Source: an uncultured Ignavibacteria bacterium
GTDB lineage: Bacteria; Bacteroidota; Ignavibacteria; Kapaibacteriales; Kapaibacteriaceae
Assembly: GCA_903939735.1 (NCBI GenBank)
Contig: CAJAIA010000001.1
Location: 1 to 39,168, forward strand
DNA length: 39,168 nt
Direction of reading: 5' to 3'
Below the pieces are notes generated by a model. It searched no databases. It saw only the letters and a list, made by a program, of their open reading frames with translations, and was not told the origin of the DNA. Position numbers and translations under genes: made by a program. Positions within the stretch are counted from its first letter, which is position 1. Every line of letters begins with the position of its first letter. Below, in pieces: positions 33,997 to 39,168 of this stretch.

Positions 33997-34389
33997 ATGG
34001 AAGACAACAACTCATCGTATTCAAAAGGATTCCTCATTGGCGCCGTTGTTGGTGGTGCCGTAGGAGCCGTTGTTGCATTGCTGTTTGCGCCGAAGAGTGG
34101 GCGTGAATTGCGTCGTGACATTGCCGATCGCACCGAAGAGGTTGTCGATAAGGCACAGCAGATGTTCAACAAAGCAACAGGTGGCGCACAAACTGCCCAT
34201 TCAGGCTTTGACGACGTCGTAAACGAAGGCCGGATCGCAGCTGAGCGTATCGTGTCGACTGCGCGCCATCAAGCGGATAACCTCATGTCGAATGCCGAGC
34301 AAGTGCTCCGCGATGCAAAGAACCGTGCTTCGCGGGTCAGTGACGCAACCAAGGCAGGGGATGATGCATTCCGTTCGGAGTTTCAATAA
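33997..34389 (+). CDS. YtxH-type membrane-anchored protein
   Basis: This 130-aa protein fits the YtxH family. It has a short polar start and a Gly-rich membrane segment (about 12-32: LIGAVVGGAVGAVVALLFAP), followed directly by the family phrase KSGRELRRDI. A long charged, probably coiled-coil helical tail completes it (about 45-130, Ala-, Asp-, Glu- and Arg-rich). The role of the family is unclear; members are often linked to general stress. The start at 33997 is chosen because GGAAGGAG lies 7 nt upstream; an ATG at 33967 is in frame but overlaps kdsC. It is followed 3 bp later by a DUF948-like gene, a pairing commonly seen for this family. Confidence 0.85.
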   Translation: MEDNNSSYSKGFLIGAVVGGAVGAVVALLFAPKSGRELRRDIADRTEEVVDKAQQMFNKATGGAQTAHSGFDDVVNEGRIAAERIVSTARHQADNLMSNAEQVLRDAKNRASRVSDATKAGDDAFRSEFQ

Positions 34390-34392
34390 GCA

Positions 34393-34800
34393 ATGGACGC
34401 CACACTACTTCTGTTTCTGTATGTCGCTCTCGGAGCAATCACGATTCTCGCGGTTGTAGCGGCTGTAGTCCTTATCAAGGCTAGCGCGAATATCGAACGC
34501 ATGACCGAGACCGTCGAGTCGATGCAGCGCGATGTTCATCAGGTGAAGGAACAAGCCATCCCCGTGCTGGCGAAGACCAGTGAGGCTCTAGATCGCGCAA
34601 ATTCTTCCTTGCGGAAGCTCGAGGAGCAGGTCGACACCCTCGGTGGTGGCGTGCGCAACATCGCGGCAATCGCCGACGATGTTCGCGAACTTGAACAAAG
34701 CCTTATTGCCCGTGTACGGCCAGCGCTGGAAGACCTTGCATCGCTTGTTACGGGTGTTGCGCGCGGCGTTACCGCATTCGCACGCAAGCTCACGAGCTAA
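34393..34800 (+). CDS. DUF948-like single-pass membrane protein
   Basis: This 135-aa protein has one membrane segment at about 5-28 (LLFLYVALGAITILAVVAAVVLI). A long coiled-coil tail follows (IERMTETVESMQRDVHQVKE and onward), with a less regular C-terminus (ARVRPALEDLASLVTGVARG). The arrangement is that of DUF948, small proteins often found beside YtxH-type genes. The pair may act together at the inner membrane, but no function is established. It begins 3 bp after the YtxH gene, and its stop codon lies inside the terminator stem. Confidence 0.78.
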   Translation: MDATLLLFLYVALGAITILAVVAAVVLIKASANIERMTETVESMQRDVHQVKEQAIPVLAKTSEALDRANSSLRKLEEQVDTLGGGVRNIAAIADDVRELEQSLIARVRPALEDLASLVTGVARGVTAFARKLTS

Positions 34801-34826
34801 GCCCGTACAAACGCTTAGCGCTTTTT
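34796..34826 (+). terminator. Intrinsic terminator of the kdsC unit
   Basis: A perfect 7-bp stem (GCTAAGC at 34796-34802 with GCTTAGC at 34813-34819, 10-nt loop) is followed by GCTTTTTCTT, with five Ts at 34822-34826. It overlaps the stop codon of the DUF948-like gene and the stop of the convergent PhnD-like gene. On the opposite strand no T-tract follows, so it should stop plus-strand transcription only. Confidence 0.68.
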
Positions 34827-35756
34827 CTTCCGCAGAGTACCCTCGACATCAACGCCATAGCGTGCAACAAGCGCGCGGACGCCGTCGTACTCGGCATCTG
34901 TCGTCGGGACAAAGCCTTCGATACTTGCAATCGTCACCAATGCCCGCTTACCCTCTGGTGTTGATTGGAAATCAAGCAGGGCAGCGATGAGCTTCTCGCG
35001 CACGTCATTTGGTAGCCCCTTACGCGTCACGACTGGATCATTCGGAATCTCGTCGGTTAGCGCCAAAACCTTTACACGCGAATACACATCAGGGTACTCC
35101 GTCACCACCTTCGCGCGGGCGTCAAGCTGTTCGCCCGTCACCGTGTCTGGGCGTGAGAAGAAGACGGCACCAGCATCGACATCCCCCTGATACACCTTGG
35201 TAACGACTTGGTTGTGTCCATTGGCAAACATCTCCTCACGAGGGCGCACGCCGATGCGACGGAGCATTTCCTTGGGATAGATGTATCCTGACGTAGATGA
35301 CGGGTCGACATAGGCGATGGTCTTGCCGTTGAGTTGCTGCAAGGAATCGATCCCTGCGTCGGCGCGCACGATAAACTCACCCCGGTAGGTAAGCTCACCG
35401 TATCGACGTGCCACACGCAGGCTTGCCTGTGCTCCGTACTTCGCGTGCGCCAGCAAATACGAAAACGTATTCATGATGGCCATGTCGGCACGCCCCGTGC
35501 CAAAGGCCTCCACCACAGTGATATAGTAGTTCGGAACCGAAACCTGCACATGCAGACCCGTTCGTGCGTGCAGAAAGTCGGCAAGCTTGTCGCCGTCCTG
35601 GATAATGGCATGAGCGTCGGTCGACGGGGTGAGCATAAGCCGAATGGGATTGGCTTCGCTACCCGGCGACATGTCCTCTGTGAGGATCACCGGACGGAGG
35701 GTGAGCCAGGCCAGAATCAGGACGGTAGCCGAGAGATAATATCGGGCGATGTTCAT
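34815..35756 (-). CDS. PhnD-like periplasmic substrate-binding protein (phosphate/phosphonate type), orphan
   Basis: This 313-aa protein has an N-terminal export or membrane-anchor segment (about 5-23; IARYYLSATVLILAWLTL). A type 2 binding-protein fold typical of PhnD/PtxB homologues follows. Landmarks are IRLMLTPSTDA near 40, LADFLHARTGLHVQVSVPNYY near 60, VEAFGTGRADMAIMNTFSYL near 82, GKTIAYVDPSSTSGYIYPKEML near 135, and NDPVVTRKGLPNDVREKLIAAL near 245. Family members bind phosphonates, phosphite or related small anions, but some serve as sensors or bind other molecules. No permease or ATPase gene is next to it. The ATG at 35756 is preferred over an upstream in-frame extension that would overlap the sucC leader. 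Confidence 0.85.
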   Translation of the reverse strand: MNIARYYLSATVLILAWLTLRPVILTEDMSPGSEANPIRLMLTPSTDAHAIIQDGDKLADFLHARTGLHVQVSVPNYYITVVEAFGTGRADMAIMNTFSYLLAHAKYGAQASLRVARRYGELTYRGEFIVRADAGIDSLQQLNGKTIAYVDPSSTSGYIYPKEMLRRIGVRPREEMFANGHNQVVTKVYQGDVDAGAVFFSRPDTVTGEQLDARAKVVTEYPDVYSRVKVLALTDEIPNDPVVTRKGLPNDVREKLIAALLDFQSTPEGKRALVTIASIEGFVPTTDAEYDGVRALVARYGVDVEGTLRKKKR

Positions 35757-35795
35757 GTGGATGATTGCTTGTTCGCGATTACCGCGCAGGTTCCG

Positions 35796-35803
35796 TAATT
35801 TTG
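35796..35803 (+). promoter_or_regulatory. TAnnTTTG-type -7 promoter box for sucC
   Basis: The octamer TAATTTTG is an exact match to the Bacteroidota -7 consensus. A TTCG 20 bp upstream (35772-35775) is one mismatch from the -33 TTTG. The expected start near 35810 gives a leader of about 41 nt before the sucC ATG. Confidence 0.42.
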
Positions 35804-35811
35804 TAGCCGCA

Positions 35812-35819
35812 CAAAAGTA
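35812..35819 (-). promoter_or_regulatory. TAnnTTTG-type -7 promoter box for the PhnD-like gene
   Basis: Read on the minus strand this is TACTTTTG, an exact -7 match, with no good -33 box. It lies only 8 bp from the sucC box on the other strand. The two transcript starts would fall inside each other's promoters, so binding of polymerase should be mutually exclusive. Confidence 0.35.
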
Positions 35820-35850
35820 CGACGCGAAATTCCACCCCATTGAGGATCAC

Positions 35851-37104
35851 ATGAACATTCATGAATATCAAGCCAAAGACCTCCTGCGACATTACGGTGT
35901 GCCCGTCCTTCGTGGCAAGGCCGTTACCTCTGCAGTTGAGGCTGGTGCAGTAGCATACTCCGACTTTGTCGCACATGGAGTTGGCGCGTTGGTCGTCAAG
36001 GCGCAAATCCATGCGGGTGGACGTGGAAAGGGGACAGTGCATGATGCCTCGACAGGCGCTGCCATTGAAGTAAATGGTAAGGGGCTTCGTGGTGTCACTG
36101 TTATCACACAGGGAAATCTTGCTGACGAAGCAACGAAGATCGCAGAGGGTCTGCTCGGCAACACGCTGATCACGATCCAGACAGGACAAGAAGGAAAGAC
36201 TGTTCGCCGCGTTCTGATTGAGGAAGGCTGCAACATTGGTCACGAGTATTACTGCTCGATCCTGCTTGATCGTGGATGTGGTCGGAACCTCATCATGGTT
36301 TCTACAGAAGGCGGCGTCGATATCGAGACCGTCGCTGAAGAGACACCAGAAAAGCTCATCAAGGTGCATGTCGACCCAACATCGGGTTTCATGCCGTTCC
36401 AAGCCCGTGAGCTGGCATTCGGTCTGGGCCTCTCGGGTCAGGAATACAAGAGCTTTGTCAGCTTCATCACCAAGCTGTACCATGCCTACGATGCAATGGA
36501 TTGCAGCATGTTGGAAGTCAATCCACTGGTAGCAACCAAGGATGGCGAGTTTATCGCGCTTGATGCGAAGGTCAATTTTGACGATAACGCCGAATACCGT
36601 CATCCACACTGGGCGGAACTTCGCGACATCACAGAAGAAGATCCACTCGAAGTCGAAGCTGGCAAGTACAACCTGAACTACATCAAGTTGGACGGTAACG
36701 TGGGTTGCATGGTTAACGGAGCCGGCTTGGCGATGGGTACCATGGATATCATCCAGCTTGCTGGTGGTAAGCCGGCAAACTTCCTGGACGTGGGTGGTGG
36801 AGCGAACGTTGAGCGTATCGCAAATGCGTTCCGCATCATGATGAGTGATCCGCACGTCGAAGCACTTCTGATTAACATCTTCGGTGGCATTGTGCGTTGC
36901 GACCGGGTCGCAAATGGCATCCTTCAGGCGCTCGAGCAAGTCACGGTTACCGTGCCAGTTATCGTGCGTCTCGATGGTACAAATGCAGTCGAAGCCCGCG
37001 AAATCCTTCAGAAGTCTGGTCTCAACTTCTTGGTTGCGGCAACGCTTCAAGATGCTGCAGATCAAGTGACTAACGCCTTGACAAGCAATAAGGTTAATGG
37101 TTAA
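35851..37104 (+). CDS. sucC: Succinyl-CoA ligase (ADP/GDP-forming) beta subunit
   Basis: SucC is the nucleotide-binding beta subunit of succinyl-CoA synthetase, which makes ATP or GTP in the citric acid cycle. The 417-aa protein begins MNIHEYQAKDLLRHYGVPV and has the ATP-grasp domain (VKAQIHAGGRGKG near 50). The metal/nucleotide region MLEVNPLV ... ALDAKVNFDDNA follows (near 220-245). The C-terminal ligase domain has LDVGGGANVE, NIFGGIVRCD and VRLDGTNAVEAREIL. It is about 30 residues longer than the E. coli protein (388), with the surplus spread over loops, which is common in this phylum. A GAGG lies 6 nt before the ATG. The alpha subunit gene sucD is not adjacent. Confidence 0.96.
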   Translation: MNIHEYQAKDLLRHYGVPVLRGKAVTSAVEAGAVAYSDFVAHGVGALVVKAQIHAGGRGKGTVHDASTGAAIEVNGKGLRGVTVITQGNLADEATKIAEGLLGNTLITIQTGQEGKTVRRVLIEEGCNIGHEYYCSILLDRGCGRNLIMVSTEGGVDIETVAEETPEKLIKVHVDPTSGFMPFQARELAFGLGLSGQEYKSFVSFITKLYHAYDAMDCSMLEVNPLVATKDGEFIALDAKVNFDDNAEYRHPHWAELRDITEEDPLEVEAGKYNLNYIKLDGNVGCMVNGAGLAMGTMDIIQLAGGKPANFLDVGGGANVERIANAFRIMMSDPHVEALLINIFGGIVRCDRVANGILQALEQVTVTVPVIVRLDGTNAVEAREILQKSGLNFLVAATLQDAADQVTNALTSNKVNG

Positions 37105-37227
37105 GAATCACCGCTGATTCAACACCAGGAACCCCTTCAGATTGAAATATAATCTGCATTATGTAAACTAAGCGATATCATGGGATACTCCCTGTTGATA
37201 TCGGTGACGAACTTCTCGGAGCCCATC
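37105..37227 (+). promoter_or_regulatory. Structured leader of the DUF6580-type gene
   Basis: This 123-bp gap holds three inverted repeats. GAATCA (37105-37110) pairs with TGATTC (37115-37120) just after sucC; no T-tract follows, so termination is doubtful. CAGATT (37138-37143) pairs with AATCTG (37151-37156) around a perfect TATAAT (37148-37153). GATATCA (37174-37180) pairs with TGATATC (37196-37202), with an inner GGGA/TCCC stem (37182-37185, 37189-37192). A TTGAAA (37142-37147), 16 bp from TAAACT (37164-37169), is an alternative promoter. The third hairpin would then lie at or just after the transcript start. CGGAG, 8 nt before the ATG at 37228, is the ribosome site. Confidence 0.4.
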
Positions 37228-37779
37228 ATGAATCTTCGCCTTGACCGAACAACGCTGATGACAATTGCCGTCGTTGCCGCGTTCCGAGTAATCCCACACT
37301 GGCCGAACTTTACGCCGGTGATGGCGATCGCACTCGTTGGTGGTGCGCTTGCGGCTGACCGTCTGAGGTCGCTGTTCGTGCCGCTCGTAGCAATGATCCT
37401 TTCGGATCTTGCATTAGGGTTCATCATGGGCGCTGAATACGCCATACATGCTACGCAACCGTGGGTCTATGGATCTGTCGCAGCAATCGCCCTGGCCGGC
37501 CATGCCATGCGGTCGTGGAAGCCAAGCTCGCTCGTTCTCGCGGGCGGTACGCTGAGCGCCGTTGGATTCTTCCTCGTAACCAACTTCGCAGTTTGGTTGA
37601 ACGGCGGCTTCTATCCGATGACAATTGAAGGACTTGTCGCGTGCTATGCCGCAGGCCTCGCGTTCTATCGCGATGCTGGAAACTTCCTTCTCAATGGCGT
37701 CGTATCTACGTGGCTCTTTGCCACAATCATCGTTGTTGCACCTGCAGTACTTCGTAAGACTGCAGGCGCAACACGCTGA
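37228..37779 (+). CDS. DUF6580-type membrane protein, putative ECF-like transporter S component
   Basis: This 183-aa protein has about five to six membrane segments. The family phrases are FRVIPHWPNFTPVMAIALVGGA (about 19-40) and SLFVPLVAMILSDLALGFIMG (about 49-69), followed by a short HATQPWVYGS block. These fit DUF6580, a family with the compact form of vitamin-binding S components of ECF transporters. No energising ATPase or T component is near, and the substrate is not known. The start at 37228 is chosen for the CGGAG upstream; the frame is open 16 codons further but through the hairpin region. Confidence 0.72.
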   Translation: MNLRLDRTTLMTIAVVAAFRVIPHWPNFTPVMAIALVGGALAADRLRSLFVPLVAMILSDLALGFIMGAEYAIHATQPWVYGSVAAIALAGHAMRSWKPSSLVLAGGTLSAVGFFLVTNFAVWLNGGFYPMTIEGLVACYAAGLAFYRDAGNFLLNGVVSTWLFATIIVVAPAVLRKTAGATR

Positions 37780-37803
37780 TAATTCAACTGGTTAACAGCT
37801 CGT

Positions 37804-38835
37804 TTACGGCAGCGATCCTACACCAGATACCGTGGTGTACTTGATCACGTGCTTCTTCTCTGGGTGCTGGCGCTGGAATTCGTAATTGAGCGCAACGGCG
37901 GCCTCGTGGAATCCGCAGAGAATCAACTTAAGCTTGTTTGGGTACTCACTAATGTCGCCAACGGCATAGATGCCCGGCGTGCTCGTCTGAAACGTGAGCG
38001 GATCGACAGTCACGGCATTCTTCTCAAGCGAGAGACCCCAATCGGCAATTGGACCGAGTTTTGGGGACAAGCCGAACAACGGTACAAAGTGATCAACGTC
38101 AATCTGACGCGTTGATGCGTCGTTATGCGTGATGGTCACGCTTTGGAGCGCTCCGTCGCCATGTAGGTCTGTTACTTGCGCATCTGTGATAAGCGTGATG
38201 CGTCCAGCATCGGCCAACGCCTGAGCCTTTGCAACTGAATCGGGAGCCGCACGAAACTGTGCGCTTCTGTGGATCATTGTGACGTGGGAGGCAATGTCGG
38301 CCAGTACGATTGTCCAATCGAGTGCCGAATCTCCCCCGCCACCGATGATGACGCGCTTGCCTCGATAGAACTCGGGATCCTTGATGATGTACTCAACCCC
38401 ATTGTCTTCGTAGGTCGGCAACGATGCAATCGTCGGCTTGCGCGGTTCGAAGCAACCAAGGCCACCAGCGAGGAACACCGTTTTGCCTGTGATAACGCTG
38501 CCACGGGAGGTCGTGACGCAGAATCGGCCATCGTCGAGACGTTCAAGTGCGTCTGCACGCTCACCCAGCGTAAATGTTGGGTGGAATGGCTCGCCCTGCT
38601 TGAGAAGATTCTCAACCAGCTCACCAGCGAGTACCGACGGAAAACCAGGAATGTCGTAGATCGGCTTTTTCGGGTAGATCTCCGTGCACTGGCCACCCGG
38701 AAGTGGGAGGTAATCAATCAGGTGACACTTCCACTTAAGCAATCCGGCCTCAAACACGGTAAACAGACCACATGGTCCGGCACCGATGATGATAACGTCT
38801 GTCTCGTGAACAGCGGGAGTCGTATCTGTTGTCAT
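37804..38835 (-). CDS. Thioredoxin-reductase-like ferredoxin-NADP reductase
   Basis: This 343-aa flavoprotein matches the TrxR-like ferredoxin-NADP(+) reductases of Chlorobium and Bacillus (YumC type). These move electrons between ferredoxin and NADPH. The FAD site is GAGPCG at 18-23, then LPGGQCTEIYPKKPIYDIPGFP (45-66), the NADPH site IIGGGGDSALDW (163-174) and the second FAD motif GIYAVGDIS near 290. The C-terminal HPEKKHVIKYTTVSGV tail is also typical. The redox CxxC of true thioredoxin reductases is absent, which supports the FNR assignment. It overlaps the upstream gene by 4 bp (ATGA), so the two are co-transcribed. Confidence 0.92.
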   Translation of the reverse strand: MTTDTTPAVHETDVIIIGAGPCGLFTVFEAGLLKWKCHLIDYLPLPGGQCTEIYPKKPIYDIPGFPSVLAGELVENLLKQGEPFHPTFTLGERADALERLDDGRFCVTTSRGSVITGKTVFLAGGLGCFEPRKPTIASLPTYEDNGVEYIIKDPEFYRGKRVIIGGGGDSALDWTIVLADIASHVTMIHRSAQFRAAPDSVAKAQALADAGRITLITDAQVTDLHGDGALQSVTITHNDASTRQIDVDHFVPLFGLSPKLGPIADWGLSLEKNAVTVDPLTFQTSTPGIYAVGDISEYPNKLKLILCGFHEAAVALNYEFQRQHPEKKHVIKYTTVSGVGSLP

Positions 38836-39168
38836 GATGATGAAGATGAATTTTGAAGATTTCGAAGTGAAGCGAACGTGATGCCGTTGCGACTCTCATA
38901 GAGCCAGCAACAGCCACCAACGACAAACGAGATGCCATAGTTCACCATCCAGGCGATCATGGCAAAGGCGAGAGCCTCCGATGCCGTAGCAGATGTCAAC
39001 GCCATCAGACCAACCTGGGCGAAACTCTGATACACTCCGAAGGCACCTGGTGTTGGGGCAATCGTAACACCAACCGACACAACCAAGAGCAACACCGTAG
39101 CCTCCCACATCGTGAGCGACTGTGCCGAAGAAAACGGCATCGCCTGGGCAGTGAGCCAAATTGGGAGA
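38832..39168 (-). CDS. LPG-synthase/flippase-like membrane protein (C-terminal part; N-terminus off the right edge)
   Basis: The minus-strand frame is open from the right window edge to the TGA at 38832, giving the last 112 codons of a membrane protein. An apparent ATG at 39140 is internal, since the frame continues upstream of it without a stop. The visible part has two to three hydrophobic segments. It carries the family-type phrases IAPTPGAFGVYQSFAQVGL and MIAWMVNYGISFVVGG, which are typical of the lysylphosphatidylglycerol synthase TM region (PF03706-like proteins). These are often linked to lipid or polyprenyl flipping. The rest of the gene and any synthase domain cannot be seen. Its stop overlaps the FNR start by 4 bp. 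Confidence 0.75.
   Translation of the reverse strand, partial: LPIWLTAQAMPFSSAQSLTMWEATVLLLVVSVGVTIAPTPGAFGVYQSFAQVGLMALTSATASEALAFAMIAWMVNYGISFVVGGCCWLYESRNGITFASLRNLQNSSSSS

Noticed and set aside
35779-37065. 428-codon open frame antisense to sucC
   Set aside because: It covers the same DNA as sucC, which matches its family along its full length. The antisense frame has no domain, no ribosome site and an amino-acid mix rich in Cys and His, as expected from reading coding DNA backwards.

Overview
The window is a dense, chromosomal, mostly housekeeping stretch from a Gram-negative bacterium of the Bacteroidota/Chlorobiota (FCB) assemblage. The best guess is a Kapabacteria/Ignavibacteria-like lineage. 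This rests on an LptD-type outer-membrane barrel, KdsC and GlmS (an LPS-bearing envelope), a glycine-rich secreted protein ending in what looks like a type IX secretion (Por) sorting domain, a Chlorobium/Bacillus-type thioredoxin-reductase-like ferredoxin-NADP reductase, a DUF4292/LolA-like lipoprotein-type gene beside lptD, and several TAnnTTTG boxes of the Bacteroidota promoter type. The lineage is inferred from gene content only. No rRNA, tRNA, CRISPR array, IS element or prophage is visible. No gap between genes exceeds 181 bp.

Layout. (1) 1-2511, minus: the first 837 codons of a large secreted multidomain protein whose C-terminus lies off the left edge. (2) 2693-13548, minus: a seven-gene, mostly overlapping run, in transcription order a LolA/DUF4292-like protein, LptD-like barrel, GlmS, MeaB GTPase, M24 peptidase, secreted TPR protein and M3 oligopeptidase. 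(3) 13661-24373, plus: a co-directional run beginning with a pterin pair (PTPS, FolE), then RNase HII, a sodium/solute symporter, PgsA, FtsY, two small membrane proteins and four consecutive exported proteins. Three of these look like fibre or tail-spike-type surface proteins and the last is the T9SS substrate. (4) 24375-28342: a secreted cytochrome c/FG-GAP propeller fusion overlapping purB (minus), and a divergent lipoprotein di-heme peroxidase (plus). (5) 28352-33384, minus: prmA, a 58-aa membrane protein, mfd and tsaB, tightly packed. (6) 33458-34800, plus: kdsC, a YtxH-type protein and a DUF948-like protein, closed by a good intrinsic terminator. (7) 34815-37779: an orphan PhnD-like binding protein divergent from sucC, then a DUF6580-type membrane protein behind a structured leader. 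(8) 37804-39168, minus: an LPG-synthase/flippase-type membrane protein (partial) overlapping the ferredoxin-NADP reductase gene.

How it fits together. Envelope construction recurs: LPS transport (LptD), KDO (KdsC), UDP-GlcNAc supply (GlmS), phospholipid synthesis (PgsA), membrane targeting (FtsY) and exported proteins. The cytochrome/propeller protein and peroxidase add periplasmic or surface redox functions. The part most likely to be under-described is the exported fibre-like cluster at 19257-24373, with its two small membrane-protein neighbours just upstream. Several RNA-level features also deserve checks: the rnhB start codon and the small-ORF stop codon each sit in the loop of a 7-bp hairpin, the sucC/phnD promoters appear to face each other and overlap, and a dyad hairpin precedes the DUF6580 gene.
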